A stretch of 64,000 nucleotides of DNA, from NCBI RefSeq assembly GCF_900168195.1, contig NZ_FUYX01000004.1, positions 186,001-250,000 of the forward strand, given 5' to 3'. The notes under the pieces were generated by a model that saw only the letters and a program-made list of their open reading frames with translations, made no database searches and was not told where the DNA came from. Both the position numbers and the translations under genes were made by a program. Each line of letters begins with the position of its first letter. Position 1 is the first letter of the stretch. The DNA is from Allobosea thiooxidans. GTDB taxonomy: Bacteria > Pseudomonadota > Alphaproteobacteria > Rhizobiales > Beijerinckiaceae. Below are positions 1 through 10,064 of this stretch, in pieces.

Positions 1-51
1 CATCAAATTTTCGACCGTTTCATCCTGTGAATGGAGCCGGAGCTCGATTCG

Positions 52-76
52 GGAACCTTTGCCGGAAAGGCGGGTT
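52..76 (+). promoter_or_regulatory. Possible EcfG-type stress promoter, one mismatch
   Basis: GGAAC (52-56) is followed after 16 bases by GGTT (73-76). The alphaproteobacterial EcfG general stress sigma factor recognises GGAAC-N16/17-CGTT, so this has one mismatch in the -10 element. It lies about 48 bases upstream of the lipoprotein start at 124. Weaker than the two perfect examples near 33550 and 35125. Confidence 0.3.
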
Positions 77-123
77 TCGGTTGCGAGCCACATCGCCGTT
101 TTGTGAAGAGGAGAACAGTCGGC

Positions 124-384
124 ATGAAAAAGTTCATGGTCATCGTGGGTCTCGCGGCCGCTATCGGCGCCTGTACCCCGCGTGAACAGAATGCAGGTAC
201 TGGTGCTCTCATCGGTGCAGGCGCAGGCGCCATCATCGGCGGCGCAGCTACGGGCCGGGCCGGTGGCGCGCTCGCGGGGGCTGCAATCGGCGGTGCGGGT
301 GGCGCCATGATCGGCGCGGCTGCGACGCCCCAGACCTGCTATGGTCGCGATGAATGGGGCCGGCGCGTGCGCTACGCCTGCTGA
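124..384 (+). CDS. Glycine-zipper lipoprotein-like small protein
   Basis: An 86-residue protein with a short hydrophobic N-terminal signal ending in Ile-Gly-Ala-Cys (Cys17), compatible with a lipobox and outer-membrane lipidation. The middle (about residues 24-62) is glycine/alanine rich with repeated small-residue zippers such as GALIGAGAGAIIGG, as in YMGG-like glycine-zipper envelope proteins. The tail carries two cysteines. The ATG at 124 is chosen because AGAGGAGAAC precedes it and the signal peptide starts there; an upstream in-frame ATG at 31 would add a non-signal-like extension. A strong hairpin terminator follows at 408-438. The family is usually tied to envelope integrity; the exact role is unknown. 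Confidence 0.8.
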   Translation: MKKFMVIVGLAAAIGACTPREQNAGTGALIGAGAGAIIGGAATGRAGGALAGAAIGGAGGAMIGAAATPQTCYGRDEWGRRVRYAC

Positions 385-407
385 CGAAAACTCAGCTCAT
401 CCATGGA

Positions 408-438
408 AGGCTCGCCGGGTCGGCGAGCCTTTTTCTTT
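408..438 (+). terminator. Rho-independent terminator after the lipoprotein gene
   Basis: A perfect 10-bp stem AGGCTCGCCG / CGGCGAGCCT with a three-base loop is followed by TTTTCTTT. It ends the rightward transcript of the 124-384 gene just before the convergent hutC gene. Confidence 0.9.
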
Positions 439-471
439 GGCCCGAACCGTTCGCCTCGGACTTCGCTGCAG

Positions 472-1221
472 TCAAACCTGGCCATAGGGGCCGAAGCGCC
501 CGACGAAGCGGTGGCGCGAGCCGGGGTAGAGCAGGCGCACGGCCGTCACCGGCTTCGACTGGTTCCAGGTCCGGCGCTCGACCAGAAGGCAGGGCTCGCC
601 GATGGCGATGCTCAGCAGGTCGGCCTCCTCAGCCCCCGCCCCGATCGCGCTGATCGCATGCTCGGCTTGCGACCACAGGCTGTGCTTGAGCAGCCAGTCG
701 CCCGGCGGAGTCTCGGCGAAATCCTCCTCGGCGAGACCGGGAACGGTGGCAGCGTGAATGACCCGCTCCTCCAGCACATGCGGCATGCCGTCGGCGCGAT
801 GCAGCACGACGAGATGGGCCACCTTGTCGGACCGCTTCAGCCCGAAGCGCTCGACCACCTCCGGAGCGGGCCTGCCGTCGCTGCGCGAGAGCACGTCATA
901 GGCATAGACCTGGCCGAGCTGCTCGACCTCTTCGGGAATCGAGAGGATGTCGAGCATGGCATGGCTCGCCGGGGGGCTCGCGACGATGGTGCCCGAGCGG
1001 CGGCGGCGAACGATCAGCCCTTCGCGGGCGAGCTGGACCAGCGCGCGGTGCACCGTCATCCGGGACGCGCCGAGCTGTTCCATCAGGGCGTGTTCCGGCG
1101 GCACGCCGGTGCCCGGCGGCCATTCGCCGCTGACCACCAGATCGCGGATCGCGCGCCGGATCTGGTCGTAGACCGGCCCGGCGCCGTCCAGCTTCACCGC
1201 GTCGAGCCGGGTCTCAATCAT
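472..1221 (-). CDS. hutC: Histidine utilisation repressor HutC (GntR family)
   Basis: A 249-residue GntR/HutC-family repressor: winged-helix DNA-binding domain in about residues 12-80 (PPEHALMEQLGASRMTVHRA region, then RRRRSGTIVA wing) and a UTRA effector domain in about 95-245. HutC proteins classically bind urocanate and release hut promoters. It is the second gene of a leftward hutF-hutC operon with 8 bases between the genes. The likely operators are the TTGCATATGCAA palindromes at 2625-2642 and 2654-2665 and, remotely, 16112-16123. The function call rests on the family match plus position beside all hut enzymes. Confidence 0.93.
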   Translation of the reverse strand: MIETRLDAVKLDGAGPVYDQIRRAIRDLVVSGEWPPGTGVPPEHALMEQLGASRMTVHRALVQLAREGLIVRRRRSGTIVASPPASHAMLDILSIPEEVEQLGQVYAYDVLSRSDGRPAPEVVERFGLKRSDKVAHLVVLHRADGMPHVLEERVIHAATVPGLAEEDFAETPPGDWLLKHSLWSQAEHAISAIGAGAEEADLLSIAIGEPCLLVERRTWNQSKPVTAVRLLYPGSRHRFVGRFGPYGQV

Positions 1222-1229
1222 CCTGTTCC

Positions 1230-2597
1230 CTATGCTGCCGCGAGCAGGCGCCGCATCACGCCGGCGAAGCGCGTGCGCACCGAATCACGGGCGATGTGCC
1301 GGCCTTCGGCGACCACCCTCCTGCCACCGACGACGACATCGCGCAAAGGCAGGGCGTTGGCGGCGAAGATCGCGCTGTCCACCGCCTCCGCACCGGACTT
1401 GCCGACGATCGCCGGGTGATCGGTGTCGAGCGTGATGAAATCGGCGCGATGGCCGGGCGCGATCGCGCCGATGGCGCGGCCGCATGCCTGGGCGCCGCCG
1501 GCGCAGGCCACCTGCCAGAGGGCGAGCCCGGTGGAGGCCCTCTCCTCGGCGAAGAGCGCCCGACGACGGTCGCGCAGGCGCTGCGAATATTCGAGCTGGC
1601 GCAGTTCGGCGCCGGCATCGATCTGGATATTGGAATCGCTGCCGACACCGAAGGCACCGCCGGCGGCGCGATAGCGGATGCCGTCGAAGATGCCGTCGCC
1701 GAGGCTCGATTCCGTGATCGGGCACAGGCCCGCCACCGCGCCGCTGCGGGCGATTCCGTCGCGCTCGGCATCACTCAGATGCGTCGCATGGATCAGGCAC
1801 CAGCGCCTGTCGAGCGGGATCGTGTCCATCAGCAGCTCGACCGGCCGCTTACCGGTGATCTTCAGGCTGGCCTCGACCTCGGGGATCTGCTCGGCGACGT
1901 GGATGTGGACGGGATCGTTCGGGCGCAGCGACGAGACCCAGCCGAGATCGTCGAGCGCGACGGCGCGCAACGAATGCGGGGCGACGCCGAGGCGGGCATC
2001 CGGCAGGTCGCGGATCGCGGCGGCGCTGCCCTCCAGCAGGCGCAGATAGGCATCGCGATCGTTGACGAAGCGGCGCTGGCCATGAACGGAAGGCGCCTGC
2101 CCGAAATTGCCGAAGCGATAGAGCACGGGCAGCAAGGTGAGGCCGAGGCCGGTTTCCTCAGCGGCCGTGGCGATCGCCTGCCCCATCGCCGCGATGTTCG
2201 CGTAAGGGCGCCCATCCTTGTCGTGATGCAGGTAGTGGAACTCGGCGAGCGCGGTGAAGCCGCCCTCCAGCATCTCGACAAAGGCCTGCGCGGCGACAGC
2301 CTGCACATCCTCGGGATCGAGCCGGTCGAGGAAGCGGTACATCACCTCGCGCCAGGTCCAGAACGAATCCTCCGGCGCGCCGCGCCGCTCGGAGAGGCCG
2401 GCCATGCCGCGCTGGAAGGCGTGGCTGTGCAGGTTCGGCATGCCGGGCAAGGTGATGCCCGCGAAGCGGCTGGCATCTCCAACCGGCTTCACCCCTGTCT
2501 CGACAGACGTGATCGTGCCGTCGGCAACGGTCAGCTTCACATCGCTGGCAAAACCTTCGGGCAGAAGCGCCGCGGCCAAATACAGGGTCTCGGTCAC
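1230..2597 (-). CDS. hutF: Formimidoylglutamate deiminase HutF
   Basis: A 455-residue amidohydrolase-superfamily enzyme that converts N-formimino-L-glutamate to N-formyl-L-glutamate plus ammonia. The metal-binding His-X-His is in NLHSHAFQRGMAGLSERRG near residue 65, with later HIHVAEQ and HATHLSD segments and the GVGSDSN segment typical of the family. Presence of HutF together with HutG places this organism on the five-step formylglutamate route rather than the formamide-releasing route. I chose a GTG start at 2597, with CGGAG upstream and family-typical length. The in-frame ATG at 2633 lies inside the HutC operator and is therefore unlikely. First gene of the hutF-hutC operon. Confidence 0.92.
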   Translation of the reverse strand: MTETLYLAAALLPEGFASDVKLTVADGTITSVETGVKPVGDASRFAGITLPGMPNLHSHAFQRGMAGLSERRGAPEDSFWTWREVMYRFLDRLDPEDVQAVAAQAFVEMLEGGFTALAEFHYLHHDKDGRPYANIAAMGQAIATAAEETGLGLTLLPVLYRFGNFGQAPSVHGQRRFVNDRDAYLRLLEGSAAAIRDLPDARLGVAPHSLRAVALDDLGWVSSLRPNDPVHIHVAEQIPEVEASLKITGKRPVELLMDTIPLDRRWCLIHATHLSDAERDGIARSGAVAGLCPITESSLGDGIFDGIRYRAAGGAFGVGSDSNIQIDAGAELRQLEYSQRLRDRRRALFAEERASTGLALWQVACAGGAQACGRAIGAIAPGHRADFITLDTDHPAIVGKSGAEAVDSAIFAANALPLRDVVVGGRRVVAEGRHIARDSVRTRFAGVMRRLLAAA

Positions 2598-2624
2598 CGT
2601 TTCGCTCCGTCGATCACTGGCGCT

Positions 2625-2642
2625 TATTTGCATATGCAAATA
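2625..2642. promoter_or_regulatory. HutC operator box 1
   Basis: A perfect 18-bp palindrome, TATTTGCATATGCAAATA, between the divergent hutF and hutI genes and immediately upstream of hutF. The core TTGCATATGCAA recurs at box 2 and again at 16112, upstream of an ABC transporter gene. Assignment to HutC is inferred from position and repetition. Confidence 0.8.
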
Positions 2643-2646
2643 CCAC

Positions 2647-2676
2647 TTGCCATTTGCATATGCAATTGGATAGCAT
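2647..2676 (+). promoter_or_regulatory. Likely hutI promoter overlapping HutC box 2
   Basis: TTGCCA (2647-2652) and TAGCAT (2671-2676), 18 bases apart, resemble -35 and -10 elements. The second operator core (2654-2665) lies wholly in the spacer, so a bound repressor would block RNA polymerase. The hutI start follows 34 bases downstream. Confidence 0.45.
2654..2665. promoter_or_regulatory. HutC operator box 2
   Basis: Perfect 12-bp palindrome TTGCATATGCAA, the same core as box 1. The two centres are 26 bp apart, between two and three helical turns, compatible with cooperative binding by two dimers covering both divergent promoters. Confidence 0.8.
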
Positions 2677-2710
2677 AGCTCCAACCTGAAGAGTAGCGGG
2701 AGGATGCACG

Positions 2711-3943
2711 GTGGCGAATGCGCCCGGTGAAACGCTGGCTTGCGACAAGCTCTGGACGAATGCGCGGCTGGCGACGATGTCGCCTGCGGTCGAGGCATCC
2801 TATGGCGCGATCGAGGACGGCGTGGTCGCAGCGCGCGGTGGGCGCATCGTCTATGCCGGGCCGCGCAGCGAGGCTCCCGCCTTCCAGGCTGCCGAGACCA
2901 TCGATTGCCAGGGCCGCTGGATCACCCCGGGGCTGATCGATTGCCACACCCATCTCGTCTATGGCGGCGACCGCGCCCATGAATTCGAGCTCCGCCTGCA
3001 AGGCGCGACCTATGAGGAGATCGCCCGGGCCGGCGGCGGCATCCTCTCCACCGTCAAGGCGACGCGCGAGGCGAGCGAGGATGCGCTCTTCGCCTCCGCC
3101 GACCGGCGCCTCGCCGCACTCATCGCCGAGGGCGTCACCACCGTCGAGATCAAGTCCGGCTACGGGCTGGAGCAGCAGGCGGAGCTGAAGCAGTTGCGCG
3201 TCGCGCGCCGGATCGGCCGCGAGCGGCCGGTCACCGTCCGCACCACCTTCCTCGGCGCCCATGCCGTGCCGCCGGAATTCAAGGGCCGCTCGGGCGACTA
3301 CACTGCGCTCGTTGCCGGGCCGATCCTCGATGCCGTCTCGGCCGAGGGGCTGGCCGATGCCGTCGACGTCTTCTGCGAGGGTATCGCCTTCTCGCCCGCG
3401 GAAACGAAGGCCGTCTTCGAGGCCGCCAAGGCCAAGGGCCTCGCGATCAAGGTCCACGCCGAGCAACTCTCCAATCTGTATGGCGCCAAGCTCGCGGCGG
3501 AGATGGGCGCGCTTTCGGCCGATCATCTCGAATATCTCGACGAGGACGGCATCATCGCCATGGCCAAGGCCGGCACCGTCGCGGTGGTGCTGCCCGGCGC
3601 CTTCTATTTCCTGCGCGAGACGCAGAAGCCGCCGATCGAATTGATGCGCAAGCATGGCGTCGCCATCGCGCTGGCCACCGACGCCAATCCCGGCTCCTCG
3701 CCGCTGACCTCGCCGCTGCTCGTGCTCAACATGGCCTGCACGCTCTTCCGCATGACGCCGGAGGAGGCGCTGGCCGGCCTCACCCGCCATGCCGCGACCG
3801 CGCTCGGCCTCCAGGACGAGGTCGGTACGCTGGAAGCCGGCAAGCGTTGCGATCTCGCGATCTGGGAGATCGAGCGCCCGGCCGAACTCGCCTACCGCAT
3901 CGGTTTCAACCCCCTTCACACCCGCATCTGGAACGGACAATGA
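2711..3943 (+). CDS. hutI: Imidazolonepropionase HutI
   Basis: A 410-residue metal-dependent amidohydrolase hydrolysing 4-imidazolone-5-propanoate to N-formimino-L-glutamate. The metal-binding DCHTH (His79, His81) is followed by [11 protein letters not shown]. The KSGYGL and GAHAVPPE segments, the KVHAEQLS zinc ligand and the [10 protein letters not shown] segment are all typical of HutI. GTG start at 2711 with AGCGGGAGG upstream. First gene of the rightward operon; its stop overlaps the hutH start as ATGA, indicating translational coupling. Probably repressed by HutC through boxes 1 and 2. Confidence 0.97.
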   Translation: MANAPGETLACDKLWTNARLATMSPAVEASYGAIEDGVVAARGGRIVYAGPRSEAPAFQAAETIDCQGRWITPGLIDCHTHLVYGGDRAHEFELRLQGATYEEIARAGGGILSTVKATREASEDALFASADRRLAALIAEGVTTVEIKSGYGLEQQAELKQLRVARRIGRERPVTVRTTFLGAHAVPPEFKGRSGDYTALVAGPILDAVSAEGLADAVDVFCEGIAFSPAETKAVFEAAKAKGLAIKVHAEQLSNLYGAKLAAEMGALSADHLEYLDEDGIIAMAKAGTVAVVLPGAFYFLRETQKPPIELMRKHGVAIALATDANPGSSPLTSPLLVLNMACTLFRMTPEEALAGLTRHAATALGLQDEVGTLEAGKRCDLAIWEIERPAELAYRIGFNPLHTRIWNGQ

Positions 3944-5472
3944 CCACGGTTTCGCTGAACCCGGGCGCAGCCCGCCTCACCGACTGGCGCGCGATCCTCG
4001 ACGGCGCCGTCGCCTCGCTCGGCAGCGACAGCGCCAGGAACATCGCCTCCGGCCAGAAGATCGTCGAGGAGATCGTCGCTGCGGGCACCGTGACCTATGG
4101 CGTCAATACCGGCTTCGGGAAGCTCGCCAGCGTCCGCATCGCCGATGCCGACCTCGCCAAGCTCCAAAGCAACCTCATCCTCTCGCATGCGGTCGGCACC
4201 GGCCCTGCCCTGCCCGACGGCGTGGTCCGCCTGCTGCTGGCGATGAAGGCGGCGAGCCTGGCGCGCGGCGCCTCCGGCGTGCGGCCGGTGGTGATCGACG
4301 CGCTGACCAATGCGCTCGAGGCCGATGCCCTGCCGGTCATCCCCGCCAAGGGCTCGGTCGGCGCCTCCGGCGACCTCGCGCCGCTCGCCCATATGACCGC
4401 GGCCCTGATGGGCTTCGGCGAGATCCGCCTGAAGGGCGAGACCCTGTCGGCGGCCGAGGCGCTGAAGCGCGCGGGTCTCAGCCCGCTTGCGCTCGGCGCC
4501 AAGGAAGGCCTCGCGCTGATCAACGGCACGCAGGTCTCGACCACGATAGCGCTGACCGGCCTTGCTGCCATCGCACGCGTCTTCGATGCCGCGCTCGTCG
4601 CCGGCGCTCTCTCCGTCGATGCGCTCAAGGGTTCCGACACCCCGTTCGATCCGCGCATCCAGACGCTCCGCGGCCAGCCCGGCCAGATCAAGGTCGCCAA
4701 GATCCTGCTCGACCTGATCGCCGGCAGCGCCATCCGCGAGAGCCATCGCCATGGCGATACGAAGGTGCAGGACCCCTATTCGCTGCGTTGCCAGCCGCAG
4801 GTGATGGGCGCGGTGCGCGATCTCATTGGCAATGCCGCCGCCACGCTTTCGATCGAGGCGAACGCCGTCACCGACAACCCGCTGGTGCTCGGCCCCGGCG
4901 AGATCGTCTCGGGCGGCAATTTCCACGCCGAGCCGGTCGCCTTCGCCGCCGACATCCTGGCGATGGCCGTCTGCGAGATCGGCAACCTCTCCGAGCGCCG
5001 CATGGCTCTGCTGGTCGACCCCGTGATGAGCGGCCTGCCGCCCTTCCTCGCCCGCGATGCCGGCCTGAACTCGGGCTTCATGATCGCGCAGGTCACCGCC
5101 GCCGCGCTCGCTTCCGAGAACAAGCAGAAGGCGTACCCGGCTTCGGTCGACACCATCCCGACCTCGGCCAACCAGGAAGACCATGTCTCGATGGCGACGC
5201 ATGGCGCCTTCCGCCTGCTCGACATGGCGAAGAACGCGGCCAGCGTCATCGGCGTCGAGCTGATGGCGGCGGCGGAAGCGATCGAGCATCATCGCCCGCT
5301 CAAGACCAGCGCGCGCCTTGAGCCGGTGCTCGCCCTGCTGCGCAGCAAGATCGCACCGCTGACCGAGGACCGCTATCTCGCCCCCGATCTCGCGGCCGCG
5401 ACCGAGTTCGTGCTCTCCGGCGCCGTCGGCAAGGCCGCGGGCCTCGACAGCTTCGCCGAGTGCGCGGCGTGA
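3940..5472 (+). CDS. hutH: Histidine ammonia-lyase HutH
   Basis: A 510-residue enzyme that deaminates L-histidine to urocanate, the first step of the pathway. The Ala142-Ser143-Gly144 triad in [11 protein letters not shown] forms the MIO prosthetic group, and the [11 protein letters not shown] segment near residue 53 and [13 protein letters not shown] near the C-terminal third are family hallmarks. Full family length. The ATG at 3940 overlaps the hutI stop (ATGA). An inverted repeat element (5480-5586) separates it from hutG. Confidence 0.98.
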   Translation: MTTVSLNPGAARLTDWRAILDGAVASLGSDSARNIASGQKIVEEIVAAGTVTYGVNTGFGKLASVRIADADLAKLQSNLILSHAVGTGPALPDGVVRLLLAMKAASLARGASGVRPVVIDALTNALEADALPVIPAKGSVGASGDLAPLAHMTAALMGFGEIRLKGETLSAAEALKRAGLSPLALGAKEGLALINGTQVSTTIALTGLAAIARVFDAALVAGALSVDALKGSDTPFDPRIQTLRGQPGQIKVAKILLDLIAGSAIRESHRHGDTKVQDPYSLRCQPQVMGAVRDLIGNAAATLSIEANAVTDNPLVLGPGEIVSGGNFHAEPVAFAADILAMAVCEIGNLSERRMALLVDPVMSGLPPFLARDAGLNSGFMIAQVTAAALASENKQKAYPASVDTIPTSANQEDHVSMATHGAFRLLDMAKNAASVIGVELMAAAEAIEHHRPLKTSARLEPVLALLRSKIAPLTEDRYLAPDLAAATEFVLSGAVGKAAGLDSFAECAA

Positions 5473-5479
5473 GGGTTAG

Positions 5480-5586
5480 CCGTCATTCTCGGGCGGAGCG
5501 CAGCGGAGACCCGAGAATCTCAGGACGCCTAAGCGCAATGAGCCTCTTTCGGAGGGAGATGCTCGGGTCAAGCCCGAGCATGACGG
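5480..5586. repeat. Intergenic inverted repeat, family A copy 1
   Basis: Begins CCGTCATTCTCGGG and ends CCCGAGCATGACGG, with nested complementary arms, so RNA from it would fold into long hairpins. A close relative lies at 8797-8883. It sits inside the hut operon between hutH and hutG. Its right end GACGGAGGA supplies the Shine-Dalgarno sequence of hutG, 5 bases before the ATG. Confidence 0.85.
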
Positions 5587-5595
5587 AGGAATGAA

Positions 5596-6398
5596 ATGAC
5601 CGACACCGTCATCGTGACGCGGGGGTCGTCCCCGCTCATCCTCTCGATGCCGCATCCCGGCACCGGCGTTCCGCCGGAAGTCGCGGCGCAGCTCAACGAA
5701 CGCGGAAAGCTGGTCGAGGATACCGACTGGCATATGCGCCAACTCTACAGCTTTGCAACGCCACTCCAGCCGACGATCGTCGAGGCGCAGCTCTCGCGTT
5801 TCGTCATCGACCTCAACCGCGATCCGTCCGGCGTCTCGCTCTATCCGGGGCAGGCGACGACCGAACTTGTGCCGACCACAACCTTCGACGGCGCGCCGAT
5901 CTGGCAGACAGCGCCGGACGCGCACGAGATCGAGCGGCGCAAGGGCGCCTATTTCCAGCCCTATCACACGGCGCTCGCCGCCGAGATCGCGCGGGTGAAG
6001 GCCGAGCACGGCTATTGCGTGCTGTGGGACTGCCACTCGATCAAGTCGGTGATCCCCCGCCTGTTCGAGGGCACGCTGCCGACGCTCAACCTCGGCACGA
6101 ATTCCGGCCAGAGCTGCGCACCGAGCATCGAGGCTGCGGCCGTTACCGCCATGGCCGGCCAGCCGCTCACCCAGATCGCCAATGGCCGCTTCAAGGGCGG
6201 CTGGATCACGCGCCATTACGGCCGCCCCTTCGAGCGCGTGCATGCGCTCCAGATGGAGATCGCGCTCTCGGCCTATCTCGCCGAGGAGAACGCGCCCTGG
6301 GCCTTCGACGCGACGAAGGCCGCCAGCCTGCAGACCGCCTTGTCCGCCATCATCGCCGCAGCCCTCGATGCGGCCGCCGCCCTCGAACGGAGCCGTTC

Positions 6399-6402
<4 letters not shown>
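5596..6402 (+). CDS. hutG: N-formylglutamate deformylase HutG
   Basis: A 268-residue zinc amidohydrolase that cleaves N-formyl-L-glutamate to formate and L-glutamate, the final step of the HutF route. Visible family segments are [11 protein letters not shown] near residue 16, [21 protein letters not shown] and the metal-binding VLWDCHSI near residue 143. The ribosome binding site is provided by the end of the preceding repeat. The stop codon overlaps the hutU start (ATGA). Confidence 0.95.
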
Positions 6403-8066
<1,664 letters not shown>

Positions 8067-8074
8067 GACCTCGT

Positions 8075-8196
8075 GTCATTCCGGGGCTCCGCGCAAGCGG
8101 AGAACCCGGAACCCACGACCGGGCGAGCCTTGTCCAACCACGATGTTCTACCCAGTCGTGGGTTCCGGGCTCGCCCTTCGGGCGCCCCGGAATGAC
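8075..8196. repeat. Intergenic inverted repeat, family B copy 1
   Basis: Starts GTCATTCCGGGG and ends CCCCGGAATGAC, with inner arms around GGAACCCACGACCGGGCGAG and its complement. It separates hutU from hutD. A second copy with nearly the same arms lies at 22958-23087. Confidence 0.85.
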
Positions 8197-8227
8197 AAGG
8201 GTTCGGCATGAATTCGAAGGAGCCTTC

Positions 8228-8788
8228 ATGCGCATCATCCGCGCCGCCGATTGCAAGGTCATGCCGTGGAAGAACGGCGGCGGCACCACGACCGAGATCG
8301 CCGTTTCTCCGGAGGGAGCCTCCCTGAGCGATTTCGATTGGCGCATCTCGATGGCCCATGTCGGGCAGGACGGGCCGTTCTCGTCCTTCCCCGGCATCGA
8401 CCGGACCTTGTCGGTGCTGACAGGAAACGGCATCCGCCTCGCCTTCGGCGATGGCGAGACGGTGGCGCTCGATCGCGCGACCGCGCCGTTCTTCTTCGCC
8501 GCCGACCGGGCGGTAGACGGCGCGCTGGTCGATGGGGCGATTGACGATCTCAACGTGATGAGCCGGCGCGGGGCGTGGAGCCACAGCGTCGAGCGCCTGA
8601 CCGGCGGAGCGCATGAGATCGCAGCCGAGCGCGGATTGCTGGTTCTGGTCGCGCGTCAGGGTGTTTGGCAGGTGAACGGGACGGTTCTGGCCGCTGGTGA
8701 CAGCGCCGTCCTGGAAATTGCCGTCAAGGCAAAGCTCGTCGCCGAAAACGGCGGCGAACTCTTCGCCATCCGACTATCGCCGCTCTGA
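8228..8788 (+). CDS. hutD: HutD family protein
   Basis: A 186-residue cupin-fold HutD protein, found beside hut genes in many proteobacteria. Characteristic segments are PWKNGGGTTTEIAV near residue 14, DFDWRISMAHVGQDGPFSSFPGIDRTL around 37-62 and the GGAHEI region. It is thought to modulate or cap hut flux rather than catalyse a core step; the mechanism is not settled. The ATG at 8228 is preferred because GAAGGAGCC precedes it. Last gene of the rightward hut operon, separated from hutU by a repeat. Confidence 0.9.
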   Translation: MRIIRAADCKVMPWKNGGGTTTEIAVSPEGASLSDFDWRISMAHVGQDGPFSSFPGIDRTLSVLTGNGIRLAFGDGETVALDRATAPFFFAADRAVDGALVDGAIDDLNVMSRRGAWSHSVERLTGGAHEIAAERGLLVLVARQGVWQVNGTVLAAGDSAVLEIAVKAKLVAENGGELFAIRLSPL

Positions 8789-8796
8789 CCCAAACC

Positions 8797-8883
8797 GTCA
8801 TTCTCGGGCGGATTGCAGCTCCGACCCGAGAATCCCATGAAGACACTGGTTTCCGAGATACTCGGGTCAAGCCCGAGCATGAC
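8797..8883. repeat. Intergenic inverted repeat, family A copy 2
   Basis: Starts GTCATTCTCGGGCGGA and ends AAGCCCGAGCATGAC, matching the arms of the element at 5480-5586 with a different inner spacer. It lies between the convergent hutD and citrate synthase genes and may act as a bidirectional terminator. Confidence 0.82.
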
Positions 8884-8898
8884 GTCCCTTGTATCGTC

Positions 8899-9978
8899 TC
8901 AGGCCGCCTGCCGCGGCTGTGGGCCGACATAGACCGATTGCGGGCGGATCAGGCGGCCGCCGGCGATCTGCTCCTTGGCATGGGCGAGCCAGCCCGTCGT
9001 CCGCCCGAGCGCGAAGACGCAGGTGAAGGAATCCGGCGTGAAGCCGAGCGCTTCCAGCAAGAGCGCCGTATAGAACTCGACATTGGTCTCCAGCGTCCGG
9101 TTGGGCTTGCGCTCGCGCAGGATGGCGAGCGCGGCCTGCTCGACCGCCTCGGCGAGCGCGAGACGCCCGCTATCGGCGCCGAGCCGGCGGATCGCGCCTT
9201 TCAGCGCATCGGCACGCGGATCGCGCACGCGATAGATGCGGTGCCCGAAGCCCATCAGCCGGTCGCCGCGGTCGAGCGCCGCCTCCAACCAGGCGCGGGC
9301 ATTGCCGGGTGTCCCAATCGCATCGAGCATCTCGATCACCGGGCCGGGCGCGCCGCCATGGAGCGGCCCCTTCAGCGCGCTGATGCCGGCGAGCACGGCC
9401 GAGACCAGCCCCGCCCGGGTCGAGGCGACGACGCGCGAGGCGAAGGTCGAGGCGTTGAGACCGTGATCGGCGACCGTGACGAGGTAGGTGTCGAGCGCCG
9501 CCGCCTGCTGCAGCGTCGGCGCCTTGCCGTGCAGCATGCGCAACGTGTCGGCCGCCTGCAACAGCGCCGGATCGGGCGCGACCGGGGCGAGGCCCCGCTG
9601 CAGGCGCAGGGAAGCCGCGGTGAAGACGGCCGGCGCCGCCAGCAGCCGCAGGACCGTGCCGGCATCCTCGCCATCCGGGATCAGCGCGGTCATCGCCCTG
9701 ATCATCTCGACCGGCCCGAGCGTCGTGGGCACGGCAGCCTTCCGGACCACCGTCTCGAACAGCTCCGCCCGCGCTGCGCCCAGTGCCGCCGGCAGATCCT
9801 TCATGGCCGGCAGGTCCGGCACGAAGCCGTCCAGCATCAGCGCCGCCATCTCCTCGAAGGAGGTATGCCCCGCCAGCTCGTCCAGGCTGTGGCCGCGCAT
9901 CACCAGCCGGCCCGCCGCTCCATCGACCTCGGAGAGCACGGTGTGGGCGGCAACGACATCTTCAAGGCCATCGGACAT
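8899..9978 (-). CDS. Citrate synthase-like protein (paralogue 1)
   Basis: A 359-residue citrate/methylcitrate synthase family protein that would condense oxaloacetate with an acyl-CoA. The DHGLNASTF segment carries the first catalytic His, with GPLHGGA next and GFGHRIYRVRDPRA carrying the second His. The position usually Asp in the NVDFY motif is Glu here (NVEFYTALLLEALG), which could lower activity or alter specificity. ATG at 9978 is chosen because AGGAG lies eight bases upstream; a GTG three codons earlier has no such signal. Divergent from a second citrate synthase paralogue 86 bases away. Confidence 0.85.
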   Translation of the reverse strand: MSDGLEDVVAAHTVLSEVDGAAGRLVMRGHSLDELAGHTSFEEMAALMLDGFVPDLPAMKDLPAALGAARAELFETVVRKAAVPTTLGPVEMIRAMTALIPDGEDAGTVLRLLAAPAVFTAASLRLQRGLAPVAPDPALLQAADTLRMLHGKAPTLQQAAALDTYLVTVADHGLNASTFASRVVASTRAGLVSAVLAGISALKGPLHGGAPGPVIEMLDAIGTPGNARAWLEAALDRGDRLMGFGHRIYRVRDPRADALKGAIRRLGADSGRLALAEAVEQAALAILRERKPNRTLETNVEFYTALLLEALGFTPDSFTCVFALGRTTGWLAHAKEQIAGGRLIRPQSVYVGPQPRQAA

Positions 9979-10038
9979 GGCGATCACTCCTGCAAAACGA
10001 TGCCTTGAGGATCGGTAGCTTCATCGCTAAAATCAATC

Positions 10039-10055
10039 TTGAACAATATAATCAA
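10039..10055. promoter_or_regulatory. Promoter and possible operator between citrate synthase paralogues
   Basis: TTGA (10039-10042) and TCAA (10052-10055) form an inverted repeat flanking a perfect TATAAT (10047-10052), only 12 bases before the ATG at 10065. The rightward gene encodes its own helix-turn-helix, so self-regulation here is conceivable but inferred. Confidence 0.35.
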
Positions 10056-10064
10056 TGTATTTCG

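Noticed and set aside
2598..2633. An upstream ATG at 2633 as the hutF start
   Set aside because: The ATG lies inside the 18-bp HutC palindrome, has no ribosome site, and would lengthen the protein beyond the family; GTG at 2597 has GGAG in place.
1296..3940. Long open frames antisense to hutF and hutI
   Set aside because: They lie fully opposite strongly supported genes, have arginine/alanine/glycine-rich composition typical of high-GC shadow frames, and match no family.
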